A stretch of DNA of 64,000 nt from DASSHA01 sp035693145 (GCA_035693145.1 DASSHA010000161.1:1-64000), one strand, 5' to 3'; shown: positions 55,132-63,883, counted from the stretch's first letter. Notes: generated by a model from the letters alone, not told the origin. Made by a program: numbers and translations.

Positions 55132-55632
55132 TCAACCGGCCCCCGTCGACAGGCGCTGCTCCAGCCGGTCGATCTTGGCGACCTTGCGCGTCGACGCGCC
55201 GCCCGCGAACTCGGACTCGAGCCAGGCGTGCACGACGGTCTTGGCCGACTCCGGCCCGATCACCCGCGCGCCGAGCGTGAGGATCTGGGCGTCGTTGCTC
55301 TTCCGGGCACGCTCGGCCGAGTAGACATCGTGCGCGAGAGCGGCCCGAACGCCGGGCACCTTGTTCGCCGCGATCGCCATCCCGATCCCCGTCCCGCAGA
55401 TGAGGATGCCCCGATCCGACAGGCCATCGCGGATGGCGCACGCGACGCGCTCGGCGACGTCGGGGTAGTCGATCTCGCTGCCGTCGACCGAGCGGTCGGT
55501 CGCCCCGTCCAGCTCGTCGGGCCGAAACGTCCGGACGTCGTGGCCCATGGCCACGAGGTCGGCGGCAATGACGTCGAGAAGCTCCACGCCGGCGTCGTCG
55601 GCGCCGATGAGGATCGGGTGCAGCGTCGCCAT
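55132..55632 (-). CDS. RpiB/LacA/LacB family sugar-phosphate isomerase
   Basis: 166 residues. The family core ILICGTGIGMAIAANKVPGV has the catalytic Cys, and AALAHDVYSAERARKSNDAQ the second active-site block. The N-terminal motif is GADDAGVELLDV, where most RpiB proteins have D-H; the His is replaced by Asp. It is the last gene of the RuBisCO-like operon. Next to a TIM-like protein it resembles DerI/EryI, which isomerise D-erythrulose 4-phosphate to erythrose 4-phosphate. Ribose 5-phosphate isomerase activity is the alternative. Confidence 0.86.
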   Translation of the reverse strand: MATLHPILIGADDAGVELLDVIAADLVAMGHDVRTFRPDELDGATDRSVDGSEIDYPDVAERVACAIRDGLSDRGILICGTGIGMAIAANKVPGVRAALAHDVYSAERARKSNDAQILTLGARVIGPESAKTVVHAWLESEFAGGASTRKVAKIDRLEQRLSTGAG

Positions 55633-55633
55633 G

Positions 55634-56422
55634 TCAGGCGCTCCTCTCGTGCATTCGTGTGGTGAGTGGGTCGTGCGGGATCGGCGACGCGGCGATCGAC
55701 GCGAAGCGGCGGGGATCGAGCGCAGCCCGCCCGACGAACAGACCGGCCACCGCCGGAATGGCCAGGAGATCGACCGTGCTCGCCTCGTCGACGCTGCCGC
55801 CGTAGACCACACGGCGGACCGTCGCGCCGCGGTCGGCGAGCCAGCGGTCGATGGCGGCGTGGACCCGCTCGACGTGGTCGGGAGCCGCGGGCGTGGCCCC
55901 CTCCCCGATGGCCCAGACGGGCTCATAGGCGACGATCACGCGGTCCAGGTCAGCTGGGGCGAGCGTGCCGAGCGCCCCGACGAGCTGCCGCTCGACGACC
56001 CGGCGCGCCTGACCAGCGGGTCCCTCCGTGCGCTCACCGATGCAGACCACGGGGATGAGGTCCCAGCGCAGGGCCGCGCCAACCTTCGCGCGAATGACCG
56101 CGTCCGACTCGGCGTGGTCGCGTCGTCGCTCGGAGTGTCCGACCTCGGCGTAGCGGCAGCCGAGGTCGGCGAGCATCGGCGCGGAGACGTCGCCGGTGTG
56201 TGCGCCGGCATCCTCGGGATGGACGTCCTGGCCGCCGAACCCGATGCGCGAACCGGCGAGGGCCTGCCGGGCGACGAAGAGCGCCGGGAACGGCGGCAGC
56301 ACGAAGAGATCGCGCGTCGCGGTCAACGGGTCGAGGAGGGGCCGCGCCTCGGCGAACCAGCGCGCGGCCTCGCTCGGGGTCAGGTTCATCTTCCAGCTGG
56401 TGCCGATCACGGGGCGCGTCAC
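55634..56422 (-). CDS. triosephosphate isomerase-like protein (possible tetrulose-phosphate isomerase)
   Basis: 262 residues. Catalytic residues are kept: Lys in IGTSWKMNLTPS, His in YAEVGHSERRRDHAES, Glu in YEPVWAIGEG, and phosphate loop VYGGSVDEA. GTG at 56422 overlaps the RuBisCO-like stop. Its place between an RpiB and a RuBisCO-like gene suggests a paralogue of the LerI/EryH kind (L-erythrulose 1-phosphate isomerase) rather than the housekeeping TpiA, but the sequence alone does not exclude TpiA. Confidence 0.87.
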   Translation of the reverse strand: MTRPVIGTSWKMNLTPSEAARWFAEARPLLDPLTATRDLFVLPPFPALFVARQALAGSRIGFGGQDVHPEDAGAHTGDVSAPMLADLGCRYAEVGHSERRRDHAESDAVIRAKVGAALRWDLIPVVCIGERTEGPAGQARRVVERQLVGALGTLAPADLDRVIVAYEPVWAIGEGATPAAPDHVERVHAAIDRWLADRGATVRRVVYGGSVDEASTVDLLAIPAVAGLFVGRAALDPRRFASIAASPIPHDPLTTRMHERSA

Positions 56423-57684
56423 GCGGTGCCCCGCCCGCCTCCGGCGCGCATCGTCCGGTCGGCGTCGCCGTGCCGGAGCACGGCCTCGGCAATGGCCGCC
56501 TGGATCGCTCGTCCGCCCGCGGCCGCACCGTCGGGGTGACCCTGGATCGCGCCGCCCACGGCCACGATGACGTCGCACCCGAGAGCCGCGACGAGCTGGT
56601 CGACGTGATCGGCCGTGATCCCGCCGCCGGCCATCGGCATCGTGGCCGCGACGCGCCCACCGGCAACGGGCTCGCGCAGACCCGCGATCGTGGCACGGTA
56701 GGCCCCGTCCGACAGCGGTCGTGGCGCGTGTGGCGTGCTGGTGAGCACCGCATCGGCGCCCGCGAGCCGGAGGATCCGCGCCAGCGCCCCGTGAGCGATC
56801 CCACCCTCGGCCGCGCCTGTCCACGTCTCGATGCCCGCGACATGGGCGAGGATCGGGACGCCGGCCGCGGCTGCCAGCTCGGCAAGCGCGTCCAGCCCGA
56901 GGGTCAGCGGCGTCACCATGACGGCGGCGGCGCCGGCCTCGACGGCGGCACGCGCGGTCGCCGTCAGGCGGCTCGGCGTCGTGGTCACGTGGGCGACGTA
57001 ACGCGTCCGGTGTCCGGTCGTCGCGGCGACGGCATCGATCGCGGCGACGTACGCCCTCGTCCGGTCGGCAACCCGCGAGAAGCCGGGGTCCGCGAGCAGC
57101 TCGTCGTCCTTGATCAGGTCGACACCGCCCCGTGCGCTCTCGGCCGCGAACTCGGCCCCGACCTCCGGCGGAAAGCCGGTGCACGGCTTGATCATGTTCA
57201 GCAGCAGCGGCCGGTCGTCGATGCCCGTGATCGCCCGCCAGCCCGCGACGCCGAAACGCGGTCCGGGGAAGCCGTCGACGAACCGGGCAGGAACGTCGAC
57301 GCCGACGACGTGCATCGCGATCGAGGTCGACGGGTCGTTGCCGATCGTGGTCGTGAGCAGCATCGCGAGCGATTCGCCGAGGTTGGCGAGCGGGAAGGCG
57401 ACGGCCAGCAGCCAGCGGCCGCGAGCCGGGACGCCGGCGACCTCCTCGTCGCGCTCGGTCCGCCGGAGCTGCACCACTCGGGCGCCGTGCCGACGCCGCA
57501 TCTCGTCGGTGATGCCGGGGACCGTCTTCCACGTCCCGAGGCTCTGGCCGAGGGCGAACGCGTCGGCGGCGGCGATTGCCGCGCTCTCGTCGGCGGGCAG
57601 CCCGGCGAGATAGGTCACGACGACGTCCTCTCGCGGCTCGGGCCCCGCGATCGGCGGCCGACGCTGTGCCGAACCGTCGGTCAT
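56419..57684 (-). CDS. RuBisCO-like protein (form IV, large-subunit superfamily)
   Basis: 421 residues. GGVDLIKDDELLADPGFSRV contains the carbamylation Lys and the Asp/Glu metal ligands of RuBisCO (K192, D194, E195). NMIKPCTGF equals the Lys-175 region (K166), ILAHVAGIE the His-294 region, and VGGAIQGHPDGAAAGGRA the phosphate loop. The loop-6 lysine is missing (LTSTPHAPRPLSDG), so it cannot be a true carboxylase. Relatives enolise (MtnW) or decarboxylate (OiaX) phosphorylated keto compounds. ATGA and GTGA overlaps tie it to FGGY kinase and TIM genes. Confidence 0.9.
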   Translation of the reverse strand: MTDGSAQRRPPIAGPEPREDVVVTYLAGLPADESAAIAAADAFALGQSLGTWKTVPGITDEMRRRHGARVVQLRRTERDEEVAGVPARGRWLLAVAFPLANLGESLAMLLTTTIGNDPSTSIAMHVVGVDVPARFVDGFPGPRFGVAGWRAITGIDDRPLLLNMIKPCTGFPPEVGAEFAAESARGGVDLIKDDELLADPGFSRVADRTRAYVAAIDAVAATTGHRTRYVAHVTTTPSRLTATARAAVEAGAAAVMVTPLTLGLDALAELAAAAGVPILAHVAGIETWTGAAEGGIAHGALARILRLAGADAVLTSTPHAPRPLSDGAYRATIAGLREPVAGGRVAATMPMAGGGITADHVDQLVAALGCDVIVAVGGAIQGHPDGAAAGGRAIQAAIAEAVLRHGDADRTMRAGGGRGTA

Positions 57685-59297
57685 GGCGCGACGGTCCTCG
57701 CCGGCTGTGGGCCGAGCGCAGTGGTCGCCGTCGGAAGGAGCGTCGACCGCGGAGCGATCGTCGCTGGCAGGGCGTCGACCTCGGCCGGGGCGGCGACCGG
57801 CTGGTCCACGATGAACAGTGGCGCGAGCGCGGCATACAGCCGGCGGAACCGCTCGAAGCCGGCGTCCAGCCGGCCCCGGCGCTCGGGGTCGGGCACGAAG
57901 GTCCGCTCGACGGCGACGATGTCACGGACGAACCGGAGGTCGCGCTGGGCGCCGATCCCGACGAGCGCGCACGCGGCCGCGCCCACCGCGGCGGCGTCCT
58001 GAGGCTGCCGGATGGATGCGATCGGTCGATCGAGGACGTCGGCGATGATCTGCGTCCAGGCCGCACCGATGAAGCCGCCGCCGACGCCACGCACCTCGCC
58101 GATGGGCGTGCCGAAGGCGGCGCCGTACTCGAGGGCCCAGCGCATCTGGTACGCGACCCCCTCCATGAGTGCGCGCAGCAGATGGCCTCGTCGATGCCGC
58201 AGCCCGAGACCGACGAACGCGCCGCGGACCCGGTCGTCGAAGACCGGCACCCGCTCCCCGCTCAGCCACGGGGCGAACACGAGGTCGTCCATCTCGTCGA
58301 CGACGGCCCCGACCTCGGCGTCGAGACGCGCCAGCTCCGCAGCAGATGGGTCGCTGCCGTCGCCGAGTGCCCGGAGCAGCCAGGAAAGCGCGCCGCCGCC
58401 CGTCGCGACCTCGAGCCAGAGGATCCAGTGCCGCGGATCGGCGTGACCGATGACCCCGAGCTGGCCGGCCGGATCCGCCACGGGCTGATCGACCGTGACG
58501 CCGAAGTAGACGGCCGTGCCGAGGCTGACGTGCGCGTCGCCGGGGTCGGTCGCGCCGGCACCGAGCTGGCTCGCCGGAACGTCACCCGTTCCGACGACGA
58601 CCGGGATCCCGCTGCGTAACCCGAGGCGGCGCGCGACCGAGGGCTGCAGCTGGCCGGCGATCGCGGTCGCCGGCTCCACGGCGGGGAGGCGCTCGATCGG
58701 CACGCCCGCCGCCGCGCAGGCCTCCGCGGACCAGCGCCGTTCGATCGGATCGTAGAGCCGGAAGGCGAGGGCGCCGGCGGGGTCGATGACGGCGCGGCCC
58801 GTGAGTCGGAGGACGATCGCCTCCTTGCAGTCGAGCAGCCAGCGGGTCCTGTCCCATGCGTCCGGCCGGCGGTCGCGGAGCCACTCGATCTTCGGGACGA
58901 CGTCCTTGGCCGTGATGATCGAGCCGAACAAGCGTGTCTGGGCACGCCGGTCGAGCCGATGAGCCAGCGCCTCGGCTTCGCGGACGGCGCGCTGATCGAG
59001 CCAGCTGAGCATCGGGATCGTCTGGCCGCCGGCCGCGTCGACCGGCGCCAGGTCGAACATCTGCGCGGTCAGCCCGATCGCCTCGACGTCGCCCGCGCTG
59101 GCCCCACCGGCGCCGAACAGCTCGAGCGTCGCCGCCTCGATCGCTCGCTCGATCTCGTCCAGATCCTGGTGGACCGCGCCGTCCTCGCCGGTGACGAGTT
59201 GATAGTCGCGCCGGGCAGAGCGGACGATCCGACCGTCGCGGCCGACGACGACCGCCTTGACCCCGCTCGTCCCGATGTCCCAGGCGAGAACCGTCAC
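57681..59297 (-). CDS. FGGY-family carbohydrate kinase
   Basis: 538 residues. The ATP-binding start VLAWDIGTSGVKAVVVGRDG, GTGDVPASQLGAG with the catalytic Asp and the second-domain VGGGFIGAAWTQIIADVLDR are typical of FGGY kinases (xylulokinase/L-erythrulose kinase group). GTG at 59297 overlaps the aminotransferase stop; the longer 782-residue frame is the aminotransferase read in another frame. It should phosphorylate the pathway intermediate that the RuBisCO-like protein uses. Confidence 0.92.
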   Translation of the reverse strand: MTVLAWDIGTSGVKAVVVGRDGRIVRSARRDYQLVTGEDGAVHQDLDEIERAIEAATLELFGAGGASAGDVEAIGLTAQMFDLAPVDAAGGQTIPMLSWLDQRAVREAEALAHRLDRRAQTRLFGSIITAKDVVPKIEWLRDRRPDAWDRTRWLLDCKEAIVLRLTGRAVIDPAGALAFRLYDPIERRWSAEACAAAGVPIERLPAVEPATAIAGQLQPSVARRLGLRSGIPVVVGTGDVPASQLGAGATDPGDAHVSLGTAVYFGVTVDQPVADPAGQLGVIGHADPRHWILWLEVATGGGALSWLLRALGDGSDPSAAELARLDAEVGAVVDEMDDLVFAPWLSGERVPVFDDRVRGAFVGLGLRHRRGHLLRALMEGVAYQMRWALEYGAAFGTPIGEVRGVGGGFIGAAWTQIIADVLDRPIASIRQPQDAAAVGAAACALVGIGAQRDLRFVRDIVAVERTFVPDPERRGRLDAGFERFRRLYAALAPLFIVDQPVAAPAEVDALPATIAPRSTLLPTATTALGPQPARTVAP

Positions 59298-60508
59298 GAC
59301 GTCACCGCGGTGGGCAGTCGCGCGGCCGGGGCGGCGGCATCGCCGTCGCCGGCGTTCGCGCCCGGGGCGAGGTGCGTCATCGCCCCGCCCGTGTCCGCCG
59401 GGGCGGGGACGTACGGACCGCCGGCGATCGCCCGCCCGAAGACATCGATGAAGCGATCGTTCTGGTCGACCGTCCCGATCGTGACCCGCACGAAGGCGTC
59501 CTGCAGGCGATGGGCCGTCATCGCCCGCAGCAGCATGCTCTCGCGGCGCGCGAACTCGACGATCTCGCCGCTCGTCCGGCCCGTTCCGGACACGTCGATG
59601 AGGATGAAGTTGCCCTCCGACGGAAACGGGCGCACGCCGTCCATCCCGAGGAGCGCGGCCATCACCCGCTCCCGCTCGCTCGAGATGAACGACCGGCGCT
59701 CTTCGAGCTCCTCCGGGTGCTCCATCGCCGCGAGTCCCGCCCGGAGCGCGACCAGGCTGAGGCTGAACGGGATCCGAAGCCGGAGGAGGGCATCGACGAG
59801 CGTCGGCGAAGCGATGCCGTAGCCGAGCCGCAGCGCGGCGAGCCCGAACGCCTTGGACATCGTCCGGGTGACGATGAGGTTCGGGTGCCGGGCGACGAGG
59901 TCCGCGAACGAGGGCGACCGGCCGCACTCGAGATACGCCTGGTCGACGATCGTCGGTGCGCCCGTCCGAAGCACCCGTTCGAGGTCGGCCTCGGTCCAGC
60001 TGTTGCCGGTCGGGTTGTTCGGACTGCACAGGAAGATCGCCTTGGTCCGCTCGTTGACGGCGTCGACGATCGCATCGACGTCGAAGCCGAACTCCTCGGT
60101 CATCGGAATGAGCAGGGGCTCACCTCCGTAGAGCCGGGTCTGCGACTCGAAGAAGGCGTACGTCGGCACCGAGATCACCACCTCGTCGCCGAACCCCACG
60201 AACGCCCGGGTGACGACGTCGAGCACCTCGGTCGAGCCGTTGCCGAGGATGACGCTCGAGGCGTCGACCCCGTTGAACGCCGCGATCGCATGGCGAAGGT
60301 CCTCGCCCGAGTTCGGATAGAAGTTCGAGATCTGGAGCGCCGCCGCCGCCGCGGCGATGACCGTCGGCGACGGCGGCAGCGGGCACTCGTTGGACATGAG
60401 CCGATCCAGCTCGCGGTGCCGCCAGGCGAAATCGTGATGCCGCGCGTCGTATGGCGACGCGGATGCGATGCCGGGCCGCAGGTAGTCCTCGATCGGGATG
60501 GGGCTCAT
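59294..60508 (-). CDS. HisC-like class I/II aminotransferase
   Basis: 404 residues. The PLP lysine is in VTRTMSKAFGLAALRLGYGI; FLCSPNNPTGNSWTE carries the PLP-binding Asn and LIDVSGTGRTSGEIVEFARR is the C-terminal domain. It groups with histidinol-phosphate aminotransferases, but no his genes are nearby and it carries a longer N terminus. In this operon it would convert an amino compound brought in by the APC permease into a keto compound. ATG at 60508 lies after the hairpin at 60528-60555. Confidence 0.88.
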   Translation of the reverse strand: MSPIPIEDYLRPGIASASPYDARHHDFAWRHRELDRLMSNECPLPPSPTVIAAAAAALQISNFYPNSGEDLRHAIAAFNGVDASSVILGNGSTEVLDVVTRAFVGFGDEVVISVPTYAFFESQTRLYGGEPLLIPMTEEFGFDVDAIVDAVNERTKAIFLCSPNNPTGNSWTEADLERVLRTGAPTIVDQAYLECGRSPSFADLVARHPNLIVTRTMSKAFGLAALRLGYGIASPTLVDALLRLRIPFSLSLVALRAGLAAMEHPEELEERRSFISSERERVMAALLGMDGVRPFPSEGNFILIDVSGTGRTSGEIVEFARRESMLLRAMTAHRLQDAFVRVTIGTVDQNDRFIDVFGRAIAGGPYVPAPADTGGAMTHLAPGANAGDGDAAAPAARLPTAVTS

Positions 60509-60527
60509 CGATCTCCTCGAGAAGGGC

Positions 60528-60555
60528 GGCCGCCCGGCTGGGGGTCCGGGCGGCC
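60528..60555 (-). terminator. 10-bp stem hairpin between permease and enzyme genes
   Basis: Perfect arms GGCCGCCCGG and CCGGGCGGCC at 60528-60537/60546-60555 with an 8-base loop lie between the APC permease stop and the aminotransferase start. No U-run. Probable mRNA-processing or attenuating stem setting permease versus enzyme levels. Confidence 0.6.
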
Positions 60556-60572
60556 TTGGGTCGGGATGCGGG

Positions 60573-62072
60573 TCAGACGGCGGCCTCGGCGACGGCCGGT
60601 GGCGCCTCGGCGTCAGCTGCGCCCGGCACGCCGGCTTCTCCGCGAAGCAGCCGCCTCCGGAGCACGGCGGCGTACCAGACGGCCGCGATGACGAAGAAGC
60701 CGCCGGCCATGAGGGCCGTCTGCTGGTTCGCCTCGGGGATCGTCAGGACCGCGATGACGGCGAGCGACCAGACGAACGCGATCGTGCGGATCGGGTTCGC
60801 CCAACGGCCGAGGTCGAACGAGCTGCGACCGGTCAGCAGCCCTCGCCGCGCGGCGAGGATGGCGCCGAGGATCGTGAGCGCGTAGACCGCGTAGTACCCG
60901 ACGGACGCCATTCCGACGATCAACGACATCGCCTGCGCCGCGATCGTCGAGCCGATCAGGACGAGCGCGATCGACAGGCTCGCGGCGACGAGCAGCGAGC
61001 CGGACGGCGAGCCCGTCGTTCGGGACACGCGTGCCAGCGTCGGCGACGCCGGCAGCATGTTGTCGCGGGACAGGGAGAAGATCAGTCGCGACGAGGCTGC
61101 CATGTTCGCGAGCCCACCCGCGTAGAGGGCGACCATGGCAACGACCTCGAAGATCAACGCACCGGTCGAGCCGAGAGCGCCTTCGAGGACGTGGACGATC
61201 GGCACGGCCGCCGATGTCGTCGCACCGAGATCCTGGATGTTGATCGTCAGAGCGATCAGCATGAAGAACCCGATGACGACGGCCAGGATCAGCGACGTCA
61301 CGACCGCCTTCGGGACGTTCCGCCGCGCGCCCTGTGTCTCCTCGGCGAGGTCGGCCGCTCCCTCGAAGCCGGTCAGGACCCAGATCCCGAGCAGGCCGGA
61401 CAGGAGGAACGCGGTCAGGAAGCCCGCGTCGCCCGGAACGGACGTCGTGAGGAAGCCGAGGTTCTGGACCGGGTGGGTGATGAACCCGACGACGAGCAGG
61501 ATCAGGGTCAGCACGACCGACAGGCCGAGCTCGGCCGTGTAGGCCGCGATGTTGTTGATCCGGGAGGCGATCCGGACGCCGGCGAGGTTGATCAACAGCT
61601 GGGAGACGGTCAACAGGATCGTCGTGACGGCGATCGTCCCGACGTTGATGTCGACACCCAGCCGGTTCAGGAGGATCGGCGACAGGCCCAGGTTCAGCCC
61701 GGTGAAGCCGGGCGTGAACGCCATGAGACCCGCCCAGCCGGTAAACCAGCCGTAGTGCGAGTTGACGAGTCGGCTCGTCCACTGGAAGGCGTAGCCGCTG
61801 AGCGGCATTCGGCCGGCCAGGTCGGCGAGCACGAGGGCGACGACGATCTGCCCGATCGCGACGATCGGCCAGGTCCAGATGAACGCCGGACCGACCGTGC
61901 CGAGCGAATACGCGTAGACGGTGAAGATCCCGGCCGTGATGCACATGCACGAGATCGAGATCGAAAGCGAGCTGAACAGGCCCATCGAGCGGTTCAGCTG
62001 TGGCTCGTAGCCGAAGGACCGCAGCTCGCGGTCGTCATCGTGCTCCGCCTGGGACGCGCGGGACAGGGACAT
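60573..62072 (-). CDS. APC-family amino acid/amine permease
   Basis: 499 residues with about twelve to thirteen helices. FGYEPQLNRSMGLFSSLSIS and GIFTVYAYSLGTVGPAFIW form the first-helix APC signature, and GFEGAADLAEETQGARRNVP is the loop seen in GABA/amino acid and amine transporters. The inner ATG at 62072 is used because GAGGAGGAGG lies about eight bases upstream. First gene after the GntR gene; it should import the amino substrate of this operon. Confidence 0.92.
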   Translation of the reverse strand: MSLSRASQAEHDDDRELRSFGYEPQLNRSMGLFSSLSISISCMCITAGIFTVYAYSLGTVGPAFIWTWPIVAIGQIVVALVLADLAGRMPLSGYAFQWTSRLVNSHYGWFTGWAGLMAFTPGFTGLNLGLSPILLNRLGVDINVGTIAVTTILLTVSQLLINLAGVRIASRINNIAAYTAELGLSVVLTLILLVVGFITHPVQNLGFLTTSVPGDAGFLTAFLLSGLLGIWVLTGFEGAADLAEETQGARRNVPKAVVTSLILAVVIGFFMLIALTINIQDLGATTSAAVPIVHVLEGALGSTGALIFEVVAMVALYAGGLANMAASSRLIFSLSRDNMLPASPTLARVSRTTGSPSGSLLVAASLSIALVLIGSTIAAQAMSLIVGMASVGYYAVYALTILGAILAARRGLLTGRSSFDLGRWANPIRTIAFVWSLAVIAVLTIPEANQQTALMAGGFFVIAAVWYAAVLRRRLLRGEAGVPGAADAEAPPAVAEAAV

Positions 62073-62197
62073 GGATGCGTCCTCCTCCTCATCGCTGATA
62101 CCGCGCGGTCCGGCCACTCCGGCGCGCGGCCCATCACCCCGGGCTGTCGGTCATCGGCCCTCCTGCGACAGCTGCGGTGGTTCGGTCGACCGGCCTT

Positions 62198-62950
62198 CTA
62201 GCGCGCATCGGCCGGGCGGGCGTGGCGGATGCGGCGGACGCTCACGTTCAGGACGGTCGGGACGTAGTGCTCGGTCGAATGGAGGACCGGTCGATCCGCG
62301 GTCGACCGCTCGACCTGGTCCATCCGGAGGAGCGGTTGTCCGTCGGCGACGCCGAGCAGGACGGCGAGGTCCGCGTCGGCCGAGACCGCGGTGAGCTCGG
62401 CGAACCCGCCGACGAGCTCCACGCCGCAGCGCTCCTCGAGAAACCGATAGACCGACCCTCCGTCGTACGCAACGGATCCGACGATCGCGGCCGGGATCGC
62501 GTCGATCGCATGTGCCGCCGGCACGTCGTTCACGCGGATGACGCGCTCGATCCACAGCACCGTCGCGTCGTCGGCGAGCTCGAGCCGCTCGGCGATCGGG
62601 TCCGGTGCCCGCGCGAGATTCGCCCGCACGAGCTCCACGCCGAGCTGCTGGCGCGCCGCCGCCACCGCCTCGGTGACCCCGATGTCCAGGTCGAACCGGC
62701 TCGAGACGGTGGGCGGCACCTGGGTCACGAACGTTCCGACGCCGTGGACGCGCCGGACGAGGCCGTCCCCTTCGAGGCTGCGGAGGACTTCCCGGATCGT
62801 CGGTCTGCTGACGCCGTAGGCGCTGGCGAGCTCCGGCTCGGATGGCAGCCGGTCGCCCGGGCGGTAGCTGTCGGCGAGGTCCGTGAGCACCTCGCCCCGG
62901 ACGGCGACGAAGCGTGGCGTCCGGGTGCGGCGGCGAGCCTGAGCCGTCAT
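62198..62950 (-). CDS. GntR family regulator, UTRA (HutC) subfamily, B
   Basis: 250 residues. wHTH: GEVLTDLADSYRPGDRLPSE then YGVSRPTIREVLRSLEGDGL. The UTRA domain includes ATVLWIERVIRVNDVPAAHA and QPLLRMDQVERSTADRPVLH. ATG at 62950 has no ribosome site but a TTGACA/CATCTT promoter ends seven bases before it, so a leaderless mRNA is likely. It stands upstream of the permease operon, co-directional, and is its probable regulator. Confidence 0.92.
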   Translation of the reverse strand: MTAQARRRTRTPRFVAVRGEVLTDLADSYRPGDRLPSEPELASAYGVSRPTIREVLRSLEGDGLVRRVHGVGTFVTQVPPTVSSRFDLDIGVTEAVAAARQQLGVELVRANLARAPDPIAERLELADDATVLWIERVIRVNDVPAAHAIDAIPAAIVGSVAYDGGSVYRFLEERCGVELVGGFAELTAVSADADLAVLLGVADGQPLLRMDQVERSTADRPVLHSTEHYVPTVLNVSVRRIRHARPADAR

Positions 62951-62987
62951 AGGACGTAAGATGTCAGACGACTAACGCCGATGTCAA
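62951..62987 (-). promoter_or_regulatory. leaderless promoter and GntR operator of regulator B
   Basis: On the minus strand TTGACA (62982-62987), 18 bp, CATCTT (62958-62963), then seven bases to the ATG at 62950. Inside is GTAAGATGTC-A-GACGACTAAC (62956-62976), an imperfect 10-bp palindrome with GTC-A-GAC core, containing the motif ACGTAA-N3-GTCAGACG shared with 47405-47421. Autoregulation is likely. Confidence 0.55.
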
Positions 62988-63002
62988 TCCAGCGCGAATA
63001 TG

Positions 63003-63860
63003 TCAGTCGGTCGGGCCGAGCTCCCCCAGCACGGCCTCGTGGAGCCGTCCGTTCGTTGCCAGGCCTTCGCCGCGCTCGAGGCTCCGACGCCCGTCGAAAT
63101 CGGTGATCCGGCCGCCGGCTTCCTCGACGAGGATCCACGGGGCGGCCAGGTCCCAGGGATGGAGATCCTGCTCGAGCATCGCCTCGGCGGTGCCGTCGGC
63201 GATGAGCGTGTAGCCCCAGAAATCGCCGAACCCGCGCTCACGCCACGCGGCATGGATCAATCGCTCGAAGCCCGCGGCCACCCGAGACGCCTCCATGTCC
63301 CGAATGGAACGGAACAGGACCTGCGACGCGTCGAGACGTTCGACGTTCGACACGGCGAGCCGGCGCGGCCCGTCAGGGTTCGCCGGTCCACCGGCGACCC
63401 ACGCGCCGCCACCCCGCATCGCCCACCAGCGCTGGCCGAGCGCCGGCGCGCTGATCATCCCGACCTGGATCTCACCGTCGCGCTCCACCGCGATGAGCGT
63501 TGCGAACAACGGCAGTCCGCGCATGAAGTTGTGCGTGCCGTCGATCGGATCGATGTACCAGCGCTCGCCGCCGGTTCCAGCCTCCGCCTCGCCGTACTCC
63601 TCGCCCACGAGGCCGTGCGCGGGATAGCGGCTCGCGATCCGGTCGCGAATCGTCCGCTCCACGGCGCGGTCGGCCGCGGTGACGTACGAGCCGTCGGCCT
63701 TGCGGTCGACGCCGAGCTCCGTGCGAAACGCGCCGAGCGCGATCGCGTCGGCCTCGTCGCATGTCGCATGACAGAAGGAGAGCCACTCGTCGAGCTCACG
63801 GGCATCGCCGCGGCGCCGAGTGGCGGACCATTCGACGCCGGTGGCCGGGACGTCGTCCAT
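63003..63860 (-). CDS. inositol monophosphatase family protein
   Basis: 285 residues, complete. The metal-binding motifs are LVGEEYGEAEAG (Glu), WYIDPIDGTHNFMRGLPLFA (D-P-I-D-G-T) and HPWDLAAPWILVEEAGG (W-D-x-A-A). Cytoplasmic phosphomonoesterase. HisN-type histidinol phosphatase or an inositol/sugar phosphatase are possible; no his gene is nearby. It lies 52 bp upstream of the GntR-B start, in the same direction. Confidence 0.92.
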   Translation of the reverse strand: MDDVPATGVEWSATRRRGDARELDEWLSFCHATCDEADAIALGAFRTELGVDRKADGSYVTAADRAVERTIRDRIASRYPAHGLVGEEYGEAEAGTGGERWYIDPIDGTHNFMRGLPLFATLIAVERDGEIQVGMISAPALGQRWWAMRGGGAWVAGGPANPDGPRRLAVSNVERLDASQVLFRSIRDMEASRVAAGFERLIHAAWRERGFGDFWGYTLIADGTAEAMLEQDLHPWDLAAPWILVEEAGGRITDFDGRRSLERGEGLATNGRLHEAVLGELGPTD

Positions 63861-63883
63861 CGGGGGCGCGTCCCGCCGCGCCG

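Noticed and set aside
54280..57684. Methionine salvage (MtnX-like HAD plus RuBisCO-like MtnW)
   Set aside because: mtnA, mtnB, mtnD and the MtnK kinase are absent here, the HAD gene is on the other strand in a different operon, and TIM/RpiB/FGGY genes fit a tetrulose phosphate route better. Kept as an alternative for the RLP only.
57681..60029. Apparent 782-residue fusion upstream of the FGGY kinase
   Set aside because: The extra part is the aminotransferase gene read in the wrong frame; the GTG at 59297 gives a normal kinase N terminus with a GTGA overlap.
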